Shown: positions 20,537 to 31,200 of the stretch, one piece after another
How the letters are laid out: each line of letters begins with the position of its first letter
Numbering within the stretch: position 1 is the first letter of the stretch
NCBI GenBank assembly: GCA_964035575.1
Contig: OZ037885.1
Coordinates: forward strand, 620,001-684,000
From: Rhynchopus sp. YZ270_cl-10
Lineage: Eukaryota; Euglenozoa; Diplonemea; Diplonemida; Diplonemidae
DNA length: 64,000 nucleotides
Direction: 5' to 3'
Position numbers and translations under genes: made by a program
The notes under the pieces: model-generated
What the model was told of the DNA's origin: nothing
Seen by the model: only the letters and a program-made list of their open reading frames with translations
Databases searched by the model: none

Positions 20537-22826
20537 TTATTCAAGCACAGTAGCGTAAAGGACATAGACAGACCAAGGGGGCATGCTGACGACAGCTTCG
20601 TTGTTCGAAATGTTGACCTGCACAGCAACCTCTTGGATTGTGATCAACTCTGGGGCATCTAAGGAGTTTCCTACCAGGCCTTCTGCATCGTCACCGAAGA
20701 CAGCATTCGCTATCGGGCTGATATCAATTAATGTGAACGCACCGAACCCCACCGTCACCACTTCACTGCAGTTTTGAAAGTTTACGATCTTTACTGAAAC
20801 ATCGCGGTTCCCTTTGACGCTGGCTACCACATTCACCGAAAGGTCTTCAACGCTGTGTGTCGTTCCCAGCACGGTGTCCCCAAGAGAATCCTTCAGGAGA
20901 AGCTGGACATAATAAGACGGCGTTGCATAGATCCTCCCTGCATCAAAGTTGAGCAGGTTCATCTCCCAGTTCGGGCTGTCCACGTTGTTCAGTACTGGGG
21001 CATATGCGGTAGCCTTGACGTGCGGAGACTTCTCAAAGCCCATCAACAAAAAGGCATCGGCAGCTGCCGCCTTCATCCCTCCTGTGAAGGCGCCGTACTC
21101 GAGGACGTACATATCAGGGCATTTCTCTTGGTACTGTGTATGGCAAAAGGAAGCGTCGTACTCAGCGAACGTCGTGGCGAGAGGTGGGAACTCTTCTGGC
21201 TGTCCGTACCGGTGTTCGTCGAAGAAGGTGCACGGTAGAGGCGGGACACCACATCCTCCGACGCAAGGCGAGCATTGGGCGGTGCGGTTCACAGTGGGGT
21301 CGATGTTCGCGTTGCTGTTCCCGACAAGCTTGAGGGTCGGCTGGACGCTGAGGAGTGCGCTTGCAATGATGTCGTAGTGACCTTGGTATCCCAGGCCCCC
21401 GGTGGTTGACTCTTCATTACCGATTTCGACGGTGGTCATACCTGGGATATGTTGTGAAAATGGTTGAAATGCAAAAAAAAAGAAGTACGGTTTTGAGTGA
21501 AACATCGCATTTTTTGGAGAAAAAAATTGCAAAAAAAAAATCCGGGGGCTACACTATTTTTTGCGCCATTTTTCACTTTTTTGCTCCGCAAAAAAAAAAG
21601 GGGGGGTTGCTTCGTTGACTGACTCTGGTGCAAAAAGCTGCATTTTTTTACACCCTTTTTTGAAATTTGAAACAATGAATCGAAAAAAGGGGGTACAAAA
21701 TACCTAAAGGATCACGAATACCGTGCTGAGCACGGAGGCTGCCGAAATGTGTATTGTGATCACCATTTACGTATTCGAGCAACTTCACTGCCTCTTCTGC
21801 ATACTCGCCTGCTGCAGGGTAAGGGATAGACGAGTTGAAAGAGAACCCAGTAAACAGTACGAACAGCGGTGCCGCCTTCAAGGCCTTGCACAACGCAAGC
21901 ATCTCGTACACCCCAAACCCATCCGTCACCCAGTAGCCCCAGATGCTGTTGTAGTGTCCTGGACGTTCCAACGCTGTACCGAGGGTGTTCTTCCAGTTCC
22001 ATCGTGTCCGAAGGCCGGTTCCTTCGATATAGGTGCCCCCTGGAAGACGGATCATAGGTGGGGCAAAGCGCTCTAGCAAAGCGTAGATGTCACTGCGGAA
22101 GAGCCCCGCCACCGCATCCCCAGGGAACAGCGACACCCCATCGAGCCGCACCGTCCCAGCCTCAGAGAGAAGCACACTAAGCACCCCATCCTCGCAGCCA
22201 TGGTCCTGCGGGATCGTGAGGTTCCCTGAGTAGCGCGCCCATCCCGCCCCCGAGAGGGGTGTCCAAGTAACAGTCTGCGCAATACCATTGCAAGAGAGTT
22301 GTGCCCCAACACTAAGGGTCTGTGCAGTAGTCAACTTCGCGTAGAAGTTGAAGGTATAGCGAAGGCCTTTCCGGAGGGAAAGACCCCAGTAGCCGGGGTT
22401 TGAGAGGCCCTGCGCGGGGGAGGTAGTTGTGACCTCGATGGAGTGGGGGTTTTGTGGGAAGGGGGCGTCGTTGACGATGGAGAGCAGGACATCTTCGTCG
22501 GTCGGCCACCAAGGACGGTAGTCGGTTTTGTTAGCAGGGGGTTCGCGAGGATCGAGACCAGGTGTGTCTTTGATGGTGTCTGGGCGTGAACCTTTGCTGT
22601 GGACAGAAGGGATGATCCCGCGGCCTAGTGTCTCAAAGTCGCGGTTTGGTATCATCTCTGCGTAGAGCCCGCCCTCCCCCCCGTGGTTGATCTCGGTTTC
22701 GATAAACATCGAGTAAAGGGTTGAGGAGATGTCCCCCTGTGGGGTAGGATAGACATCGATCTGCCTATCAGCATCGCAGGCAAGCAGCATGCAGCAGGCG
22801 AGGGTGAACACTGCAAAGCGTGGCAT
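20537..22826 (-). CDS. Secreted alpha-L-arabinofuranosidase, GH51 (copy 1, one intron)
   Basis: Exons 22826-21704 and 21441-20537 join in phase across a 262-base intron (GTATTT to ATCCCAG) to give 675 residues. The start MPRFAVFTLACCMLLACDA is a signal peptide; the ATG follows CACCCCAG and a short leader. The N-terminal block DISSTLYSMFIETEINHGGE then GGLYAEMIPNRDFE is the eukaryotic and Bacteroidetes-type GH51 signature. The acid/base glutamate is in VEIGNEES, which spans the splice junction region, and the likely nucleophile is in YVLEYGAF. The enzyme removes arabinose from arabinans and arabinoxylans outside the cell. The usual C-terminal beta domain is present. Copy 2 lies directly upstream in transcription (24121-26223) and is clearly diverged, so this is an old duplication or two acquisitions. 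Confidence 0.92.
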
Positions 22827-22891
22827 TGTGTGCCTGGCTTTTGGTGTGGCCTGGGGTGTGGATGATGGGTTTTGAGTGGGAAGGTAGAAGA

Positions 22892-22925
22892 GTATTTTCA
22901 TCATATGCAATCAATAAATTGATAG
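22892..22925 (-). promoter_or_regulatory. Conserved 5' motif P1 (copy at GH51 copy 1)
   Basis: On the minus strand it reads CTATCAATTTATTGATTGCA, then TATGATGAAAATAC, ending 66 bases before the ATG. Nearly the same sequence lies at 35894-35928 (98 bases before another ATG) and 28044-28077. It contains the palindrome ATCAATTTATTGAT. It may be a regulatory or processing signal, or a short repeat. Confidence 0.45.
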
Positions 22926-22926
22926 T

Positions 22927-24120
22927 ATATGGTGAGGGATCATTAAAAAAAAACGAGAAACAGAGAGAGAAGGTGGGTAATTTTTTTTTATATTGCGGTT
23001 TTGCCACCCACTGCATCACTATCAGATACCTTCCCTCTTTTAGACACGTTGTTGTTTTTTTTTTTGAAATTATTTTTGCACACGGTTTTGTCCTGCAAAT
23101 GCAGAGAGAATCCTATCATCAGCGACATACTGGATTTTTCTCTTCACAGTTGTTCAAACCCTTTACGGACGGAGGCCGTTTCCTTTGTGATTTGGAGGCG
23201 TTCTTTTGAAAAAAATGCAAACAAAAAAAAATACACTTTTGTTACAATCCACGAAAATGACCTAGAATACACAGGGTCCACCTTTGTTCATATTTTCTCT
23301 TCGAGAGCTCCACATCACGCTGTGTGGTTCAACATTTTTTTTGTTTTTTGTCTACGAATCAGTTGTGATATGCTGCCATACAGGACAGTACTTTCACTAT
23401 ATTTTTTTTTATCTTTTTTTTTTTTTTGAAAACTTGGTTGTTTTAGTGCATATTACTTATAGACACCCGAAGATGAACTCCACTATACTCCGCACCTCTA
23501 GAAAATTTTTCTTTTCTATTGAACTCTTCAAGAGCTCCCGAAGAAAAAACGCCAACCCTCCTCCAGATGCATTTTTGCACCTTCTCAAACGGACAACGTT
23601 GTTGTCATTTTTGTTTTTGAAGGCAGAGCTTCTGAAGGGGGGGTTTCTTCAGGGGGGAATGCACACAACATTACTAAGTGAAACGGGTGTACAGTGCAGT
23701 GTGGCAGAGAGAGAGAAAAAACAAACACATTACCTAGGTCTAACCTCAACTCTTTTGTTGTTCAAAAAAAAAGAAGAATGAAATCTGACTCCAGCCACCT
23801 GATTTTTGACTGGGATTTGGTACAGTTTAGTTGTGTTTAGTGGTGTTTACATACCACGTCTATCCTCTACCAAATTTGAGGCAAAATCAGGTGGATAATA
23901 CTAAGTGCCAAGTGAATAAACAGAAAGAAGAAGAGAGAAAAAAATCAACATTTTTCGTATTTATCACTGCAAATTTGTTGTGCCTTTTTTTTGTATGAGT
24001 TGCGTTGTGTTCTTTTTACAGGTTTTTTTTTTTTTGGTTTGTTTTGTTCAAAATTTGAGGTAAATAAAAAAATTTGGATGTAACCTCTACACATGCCATA
24101 AAAAAAATAGCTACTTTACC
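22927..24120. other. Spacer between the two GH51 genes
   Basis: A/T-run-rich sequence with no exon that I can support. It holds one M1 inverted-repeat element (23795-23894). Confidence 0.6.
23795..23894. mobile_element. MITE family M1, short copy
   Basis: The termini are CCACCTGATTTTTGAC and GCAAAATCAGGTGG, 100 bp in all. The interior lacks the GCGTATAGG repeats of the other two copies, so only the ends are shared. No target duplication is evident. Confidence 0.65.
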
Positions 24121-26223
24121 CTAATGGCTGTGCCCCCTTACTACCCACACTGAAAAGGACGGCATCGTGAGCGTAAACTTGTTTCCAACCACCTGCGGGA
24201 GGGGCTTCGTCGTGGGAACCACCTTCTTTGGGTTGTCAAGGCTGTTTCCGTCCGACCCAGTTCCTGAGGTGTCCAGCATGACCAGGGCATTGTCATCCAG
24301 GGTCATGCCTTCAAATCCTTCGAAGGTCACATCGACGTCGACCGAAAAATTACCGAAATTTGCTGCTTTGATGATTACTAAGCCGTCAGATCCGACGCTG
24401 GCGCTAGCATTCCATGTAACCAGACCCACTTCTGTTGGGCCTCCAGTTGAAGATACCTTCAGGGTGTTGACTCCAGTGTTGTCGCGGAAGAGCTTTTGCA
24501 GGTAGTAGCTTGGGTTTGCGAAGGAGTGGCTTTGGTTGAAGTTGATGAGGTTGACCTGCCAGAGGGTGTAGTGCACGTTTGCGAAGAGCGGTGCGTAGGC
24601 GGTCGCCTTGACGTACGCTGCGTTGCGCTCCATTCCAATAAGGAACACTGCGTCTCCGGTCGTGGACACCATGTTCATTGTGTTGTCGAGGTTGCGCGAT
24701 GCGTATTCAAGAACGTTGATGTCCGGACACCTCCCCCCGGTTGTGGTCTCACAGAACTCTGGGCTCAGGTAGTTGTCATAGATTGTGGAGAGGTTGGCAA
24801 TACCGGAAGGAATCATGTAAGTGTGTTCATCCCATGAATCGCAGTGCTGTGGTGCCATGCCACAGCCTCCGATGCAGGGAAAGCATGAGGTGCTTCTGTT
24901 GAAGAAGCCCTGCACCGCCAGGGTACCTGAGGCAACAATCTCAAAGCCAGGGTAGGCCTGCCAAATGGTGGAGGTGATGAGCTGGTAGTGCCCGCCGTAG
25001 CCTTCTGTGCCTTGAATGCTCTCTTCGTTGCCTACCTCTAGTCTTTTGAGGCCGATTGGGTTGGTCAGACCGTTTTCGATGCGGACCTTGCCCCAAAGAG
25101 TTGTTTCGTCACCGTTGCAGAATTGAATCAAATCGCGTGCGTCGCGTGCAAAGTCGTGTGATTCATTCAAAGGGACGTAGTTAGAGTATGGGGAATACCC
25201 GGTGTACACCGCAATCAACGGCTTCGCCCCAATCAACTCCGTCAACCGCAGCATCTCCGGCATCCCAAACCCATCCGTCACCCAATACCTCCAAATCGTG
25301 TTGTAATGCCCCGCACGCTGCTGCTTTGGTCCTACTGTGTTCTTCCAATTCCATCTCGTACGCAGGCCAGACCCTTCCATGTACAATCCTCCTGGAAGAC
25401 GTACCTGAGGTGGTGCCATATCTTTTAAGAAATCGAACAGATCTTTGCGGAATAGACCTTCCACTGCGTCTTGCGGCACCATGGAGACGTGGTCGAGGAC
25501 AATTTGACCTGCCCCTCCAGCGAGGACCTGGAGGGAGCAGTTCGAGCGGGCGGTTGGAACGTAGATGCTGGTTGTGTAGGCGGTGGTCAGCCAGGTAGAG
25601 GTGACGGCGATGCTTGCAGAGGGGAGTGCGGTTGCCCCGGTGCAGAGGAGTGCAAAGCTGACGGTCTTCACATCCGCGCTTTTTGCGAAGAATGTAATGT
25701 TGTACCCCATCTCGGCGGCAAGAGACATACCCCAATACCCTCCATTGGCAACGCCATCCCCAGCCTTGGTCGTAATGACCCGAAGGGAGTGGGGGTTTTG
25801 GTTGAAGGGTGCGTCTGTTGAGATGGAGAGGTTCGCGGTGCCGACGGCAGTCCAGGGGCGGAAGTCGGTTGGGATGGCGGCAGGTTCCTGAGGGTCGAGA
25901 CCGTCGTGCAGTGGTGGGGTCGTCATGATGTAGTGCCGAAGCTCCTCCTTGGACATCTGCGAACGCTTCAAAAACTCTGTCCGTTCCTCTTCCGCTTCTG
26001 CCTCAGACGCAGGTGCCCCAGTCGCACCCCGCCCAAGATACTCAAAGTCGCGGTTTCTCACCATCTCCGCATACAGCCCGCCCTCCCCTCCGTAGTTGAT
26101 CTCCGTCTCGTAGAACATGGAGTACATATCAGGGGAGATGTCCCCTGCCACAACGTTCTTGACGGTGAGCGTCTGTGGGGTGGCGCATAGTGCTGCTGTG
26201 GCAAAGGTGATGGCAGCTGCCAT
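24121..26223 (-). CDS. Secreted alpha-L-arabinofuranosidase, GH51 (copy 2, intronless)
   Basis: An uninterrupted 700-residue reading frame. The start MAAAITFATAALCATPQTL is a short signal peptide, and the ATG follows CCTCCACAG and a CA-rich leader. The signature DISPDMYSMFYETEINYGGE then GGLYAEMVRNRDFE is present. The acid/base glutamate is in LEVGNEES and the likely nucleophile in INVLEYAS. Against copy 1 there is an insertion of about 20 residues rich in E and A near residue 75. Copy 1 has an intron exactly in the catalytic GNEES region; this copy does not. The family is common in bacteria, fungi and plants; transfer from bacteria is possible but cannot be judged here. Confidence 0.95.
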   Translation of the reverse strand: MAAAITFATAALCATPQTLTVKNVVAGDISPDMYSMFYETEINYGGEGGLYAEMVRNRDFEYLGRGATGAPASEAEAEEERTEFLKRSQMSKEELRHYIMTTPPLHDGLDPQEPAAIPTDFRPWTAVGTANLSISTDAPFNQNPHSLRVITTKAGDGVANGGYWGMSLAAEMGYNITFFAKSADVKTVSFALLCTGATALPSASIAVTSTWLTTAYTTSIYVPTARSNCSLQVLAGGAGQIVLDHVSMVPQDAVEGLFRKDLFDFLKDMAPPQVRLPGGLYMEGSGLRTRWNWKNTVGPKQQRAGHYNTIWRYWVTDGFGMPEMLRLTELIGAKPLIAVYTGYSPYSNYVPLNESHDFARDARDLIQFCNGDETTLWGKVRIENGLTNPIGLKRLEVGNEESIQGTEGYGGHYQLITSTIWQAYPGFEIVASGTLAVQGFFNRSTSCFPCIGGCGMAPQHCDSWDEHTYMIPSGIANLSTIYDNYLSPEFCETTTGGRCPDINVLEYASRNLDNTMNMVSTTGDAVFLIGMERNAAYVKATAYAPLFANVHYTLWQVNLINFNQSHSFANPSYYLQKLFRDNTGVNTLKVSSTGGPTEVGLVTWNASASVGSDGLVIIKAANFGNFSVDVDVTFEGFEGMTLDDNALVMLDTSGTGSDGNSLDNPKKVVPTTKPLPQVVGNKFTLTMPSFSVWVVRGHSH

Positions 26224-26867
26224 CTTGCAGGTGGGGTGTGTGTGTGTGTTGTCTGTGGAGGATTGGTTGAAAGAGAAGGAGGGATACGATGATAAGCCTA
26301 GTAGTTAGTGACCTTGAGAATCGAGGCAAGTAGCAGTGCAAGCGTCGGTGTGTGAGACCGTCTGGACACAATCGATATTGTGGCAAGTCGAGAAGGGGGG
26401 GGGGGAGAGTGACAGCAAGCCATGTGTGAGTGCACAGAACTGCCTGTGTGGGAAGAGGGTTTCGAAGAAGGGGGTTGAGCCAAGATTCTTTTTGTATAAC
26501 CACCGACAACAACTTCGTAAAACAGTTTTCCATTTTGTGGGAGTCAATTGAGCCCACTAGCCTATAGTGACGAGCGTAAAAAATATTTATTTGTAAAACC
26601 ACTTGTAAACAGTTTTCACAATCGTCGTGTGTGCAAGTCCCCAACCCACCCCCACCCCCGAAGTGCGCCAGGCTTAACCAGATTTGACCGAATCCTGGCT
26701 TAATTGAGAAAGCCTATTTCGGGCCCTGTTCCTGATGGCCTGTGAGTGTGCGTCGTGCAGCTTCGAGGTCGCAGTGAGCAGCTGGCGGCGTCACTCTGCG
26801 TGTCTCCGTCGCTTGCGGGATTCCTCCGGTGGTTCGTCTCTGCTGCGTTTCGGGCGTGCTTCAACTA
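26224..26867. other. Spacer between GH51 copy 2 and Ubl-LRR copy A
   Basis: Holds the 5' leader of GH51 copy 2 and, from about 26335, the duplicated 3' flank of the Ubl-LRR gene, also present at 52047-52525. No exon seen. Confidence 0.6.
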
Positions 26868-27922
26868 CTAAATCCTCATCGCTTCGCCCAACACAACCTC
26901 GTTGCAGCCGGAGATGTTGATATTCCTCAACGAAGTGCATCCAAAAAGGAACCCAATGCTCTGTGTGTTGTTACCAATTTGTGTAACACTCCGCTGCGGT
27001 GCCAAGTCCAGTGAACACAAAGCGATGCATCCATTAAGGAAGTCGGACCCAATTTGGGTAACATTGCTCAGCGGTGTCAAGTCCAGTGAACGCAAAGCAC
27101 TGCATCCAGCAAGGAAGTAGTCGCCAACCTGTGTAACACTCCTCAGTGGTGTCAAGTCCAGTGAACACAAAGCGGTGCATCCAGCAAGGAAGTAGCCGTC
27201 AATTTGTGTAACATTGCTCAGTGGTGTTAAGTCCACTGAACACAAAGCACTGCATCCAAAAAGGAAGCCCTGCCCAATTTGTGTAAGATGGATCAACCCA
27301 GAGAGATCGATGCTTGTCAATGAAATGCAGCGCGAGAGAAAGCTGTTACCAATGTGGGTGACAACAGACTCGGCACTCAGATCAAGACTCGTCAACGATG
27401 TGCCAGCCAAGAAGTGACTAGGAATCACTGTCGCAACCTCCGCCTGCAGAAGCAAACACGCCACCTCAGGATCCTGCACACTCTTCAGCTTCTTTGACGT
27501 GATGTCAGTCTCACCCAACGCATGAAGTGCTGCAATGGCATCGTACTTCTTCGCCTTCGCCAACACAACCGTGTCTCCAGCACTCAACTGCGTCACGTCG
27601 TATCCTTCGTCCATCAGTTCCCCCCTGAAACTCATCACAAAGCCGTCTTCAGGCAACCCCACTGCAGACGCAACCTTCCGACGCATCACCGCAGATGTGT
27701 CATCCTCACCCAGCTCCACTGTATGCTTGACTCCGTTCCACCCCTTGATAGTCAAATCCATACTGTTATATAACCAAAGCCTTTTCCCTGTTTGTATTGG
27801 TGTGAGGTGGAGAAGGGAAAGGGGAAAGGAACAACGCTGCGGGTGGCGGGGGGTGGGATTGTCCCTGCCCAGGAATTGCTTGAGGTCAGTGAATAAAACA
27901 AGAACGCAATGATCGGTTGATG
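26335..27922. repeat. Segmental duplication (left copy) carrying a Ubl-LRR gene
   Basis: About 1.55 kb here matches 52047-53586, including gene body, leader and 3' flank (for example ACACAATCGATATTGTGGC and TATAACCACCGACAACAACT). Homology stops at about 27922 and 53586. The region 39541-40620 is a more diverged third copy with a different 3' flank. Confidence 0.85.
26868..27761 (-). CDS. Ubiquitin-like domain plus BspA-type LRR protein (copy A)
   Basis: 297 residues from the ATG at 27759-27761; the open frame upstream is leader. Residues 1-70 (MDLTIKGWNGVKHTVEL to GDTVVLAK) have the ubiquitin-like pattern of beta strands with a GLPEDGFVMSFRG helix-strand unit. No C-terminal diglycine is present, so it is an integral domain rather than a modifier. 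A helical linker follows, then about seven LRR units of the BspA type (LTSLDLSAESVVTHIGNSFL, SALCSVDLTPLSNVTQI) to the end. Compared with copy D, a small deletion near the end shifts the frame, and the protein stops at EAMRI without the basic tail that copy D has. Function unknown; a protein-interaction role tied to ubiquitin pathways is a guess. Confidence 0.85.
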   Translation of the reverse strand: MDLTIKGWNGVKHTVELGEDDTSAVMRRKVASAVGLPEDGFVMSFRGELMDEGYDVTQLSAGDTVVLAKAKKYDAIAALHALGETDITSKKLKSVQDPEVACLLLQAEVATVIPSHFLAGTSLTSLDLSAESVVTHIGNSFLSRCISLTSIDLSGLIHLTQIGQGFLFGCSALCSVDLTPLSNVTQIDGYFLAGCTALCSLDLTPLRSVTQVGDYFLAGCSALRSLDLTPLSNVTQIGSDFLNGCIALCSLDLAPQRSVTQIGNNTQSIGFLFGCTSLRNINISGCNEVVLGEAMRI

Positions 27923-28266
27923 GTGGAGAAGGTGTGGGTGTCGTAAAGCATGAGATGTAAAAAAAGGCTCTGATCTCGGTGATATGCATTGCGAAGCAAT
28001 CCTAAAAGGGATAGAACGCGCTTCAAGGGGAGTAACGCATTCACGTATTTCAACATATGCATTCAATAAATTGATAGCACAGGTCTAGGGATCAACAAAA
28101 ATGTTCCCAACTTCCCATCTCTTTTAGCGCATTCAAGATTTTAAAAAAATCCCTTTTTTTCATTATATCGAAATGACCTATAAAAGAGGTAGATTTCTCT
28201 GCACTCAATATCACCCTAGAGAGGGCCCCTAGGCTAGCTTTTTTCATTTTGCCCCCCTCTCTCTTT
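27762..28266. other. Spacer with motif P1
   Basis: Leader of the Ubl-LRR gene (pyrimidine-rich on the minus strand) and 3' flank of the cyclic-nucleotide-domain gene, with the P1 motif at 28044-28077. No exon seen. Confidence 0.55.
28044..28077 (-). promoter_or_regulatory. Conserved 5' motif P1 (copy at Ubl-LRR copy A)
   Basis: On the minus strand: CTATCAATTTATTGAATGCA, then TATGTTGAAATACG. It lies 283 bases before the ATG of the downstream gene. It is slightly diverged from the copies at 22892 and 35894. Confidence 0.4.
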
Positions 28267-31200
28267 TTAGAAACCATTTGTACTGCGCGATTTGCTGCTG
28301 TAAAGCCGGCTTGCAAGGCAGGTTGTGTTTCTTCCAGCACAGGCACCCCCTCCCCCTCCCCCTCCCCCTTCCTTCCCAAGCAAAGACACAGCGTCCTCCA
28401 TGAGCGACTCCCTGCGCACCCGCTCACGCTCCCCGGGGACGACCAGGAGCCTCCACACTGCGTCACCACGCGGCACACACTTGCCACGCGACAATGTCGG
28501 CATCCCATTACCCCTCGCCTTGCTGTCCGCCTTCGAACCGCCGTCACCCCCCGCCCTCCCTCTCTCCGCTGCACGCCTCTTCAACACAGACGACAGATAC
28601 GGCAGATCCCCTTCTATCGCTTCGTACAACGGCTTCGCAGGCTTATTTGGTGGGGAGGGTTCGAACCCTGCCTTTTCGAAGGTACGGTTCCACACAGGGC
28701 TGCCTGGCGTGCCTACAGAGCGGAGACTGTCTCGCCGTGTGGGGGACATTTGTGTGTCAGCATCGGCAGCGCCGAACGCATCGCATACTGGGCCAAGCAT
28801 TGCCTGGAGTTTGTATCCCGTAGCAGTGCAGACAGGGGCACGCAGGGGGGTGGTTGGGGCTAAGTACTCGAGGAGGGGAGGAGGGTCTTCTGGTACTGCG
28901 AAGGGCTCGCCCCCCTCGCTGCTCTCGCTGTCGAAGGAATCCAACGGAGAGGTGGCAGCGATGCGTCTGTCCTGCTGGGTACTACTCCGGGCAGGCTTCC
29001 TTGCAAGCATTGACCTTGCGATGACCAGATCTCCATCTAATATGCGTTTTTGCTCTGCCCTGGGAGGCGCTGGGGAGCTTGGAAGCAACTGCAAACGACG
29101 TACATTCGAACCAAGAAGACGGTAGAAATAGTTATGCGAAGCCAACGCTGTTGCCACCGGGGGTGCACACTGTGGAAACAATGTCACCCCAGTGTCCGCA
29201 CTGTGCCGCGCTATATCCTCCAGAGTAGCCGCCTCCGGCTCCCCACCTCCTCCCCGATCCCCTGCCATCAGCACTGCCGTCGCCTCCTTGCTCAGCAACG
29301 CCAGAATCCTCCGCACCGCCTGCTCCTGCGTCTCAGCCACATCCTTCTCCTCCTCCCTATGTCTCACATCCGGCACACCCGACGGCCCTCCCCTCTCACG
29401 CCGCAAGCCTTGTTGCGAAGACCGTGCCGAACGCTCCTCCGTTGGATCGACGGAAGGTGTACCACTCCGTACAGGAGCACCAGTCACACTCCGAGAAGGG
29501 GTAGCATTTCTCCAAAGGATACGCAACGTTGCATGCAACCGCTCCACAGTCTGCCCCTGGCTATGTGCCTCATACTCCCTTAAGGCATACTCAAATGCAG
29601 CGCAATACGGCGCCCCTGTCTGTATCAAGCATGATTTCGCAACTCTACATATGATCGCAAACCTAGACCGTACAGTAAAAGTCACCGGCACCGCAAACCC
29701 TAACAACGCTTCGGCTGGGTTCAAAAAGGTTGCCCCCGAAATCACCCTGCATGGATGATTGTCTTGGGTAAAAACCGTTAATTTGCCGTGAAGGAGAAGA
29801 AAAACGGAGTTCGTAGAGGACCCCGCCTTTAATACACATTCCGACGTCGCATGACAGCTATATTGACAAGAAGGGAATATTGTGGGCCAAACCTTTTGGG
29901 GGAAAAACTGCGAAAAGAGGAACGTCTCTTTGCGGGGCTTTTCAGGTTCCATGGGGGGTTCGGGGTTGGCGAATGAGGGTGTGGGGCGGTCACAGCGCGG
30001 TGCACGGTAATTTGCAAAGGAAACACATGGCGCAAGCATTGCAACCAACGCAGCCAAACTGTTCTTCTGCAACGCCTCCAACACTGCAGAGGAGTATTCC
30101 GCCTGACCCCCTTCACCAACCTGCATTGATACACACAAATCCAAAACCACCTCTCGCTCCAACACCCACACTACACACGGAGATTCCGCCACCACCGTTC
30201 TAACGTGCACCCGGCATGCACCCATCCCTTCTGCACCAATTAAACAGGGTGGTTTAAATGGTGCGGAATGTCTCCGAAACCCACGCTCCGCTTCGGTGCA
30301 AGAAACACTCCCTTTTGTAATGAGGAGGAGAGAGGTGATTGGGGCACCTATTCGAGAGAGCTCTGCACCGCATGGAAGGGAGTGCTGGGTACACCGTGCA
30401 AGGAGCACGCAGAGGAAGGAGCTGGGGAGTTTCGCGAACAGGCGTGGGGTGGTGTTCTGCAGGTCTGTGAGACGGAGGTGCTCGACGCCGAGCTTCGCGC
30501 TTTTGCTGAGATTGATGCACGCTGCTTCCATCTTCTTCCTCTCAACACTGCTTAACTCAGAAAGGACCGATTTCAAATCAGACTCTCCTAACGTCCATAT
30601 ACAGCTCGTCTCCACCGCCTTGTATGACACAGAGTAGGTCATTCCCCTAGGACTCAAGGGAGACACCGGTGCAGAAGTAGGGGTGATAGGAGAAAGGCTG
30701 ATACTACTGTGCTTCTTCATTTGCAGGCGTGCTTTGTTGCCGCCGATCGCTGCGGAGGTGATGAGACGCATTTTGTCCTCTTCGGGCGTCGATTTGAACA
30801 GTCGTTTCTTTGGAATGGCTGGTGTGGTGTTGATGTCTTCGTGTTGTAAAAGCGATTCTTCTCCAAAAAACGCGCCTTCATCAAGAACAAAACATTCCCC
30901 TCCTTGAGGAACAACCTGGACTTTGCCTTGGCCGAGAAAAAATAGTTTGGTTGCGACGCTTCCTTCGTGCGCGATAAAGGAACCTTCGACGTGAATTTCC
31001 CGTTTCATGTGGGAGATTGCGATGCGAAGTGCAGGGTCTGGGACGTGGTAGAGAATGGGGCTGAGGTTGAAGGCAGCGAGGGTTGGCGCGTTGGCGCAGA
31101 CTTCTGACCATGATTTGGTGACGTACTCACTGATCTTCTTCCGTCGGTAGCGGTGAATGAAAGGTACCATAAGCTTCTGCAAGATGGCGTAAGCATATTT

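Noticed and set aside
28669-28690. tRNA T-arm-like GGTTCGAACCC
   Set aside because: It lies inside the coding region of the cyclic-nucleotide-domain gene and has no other tRNA parts around it.
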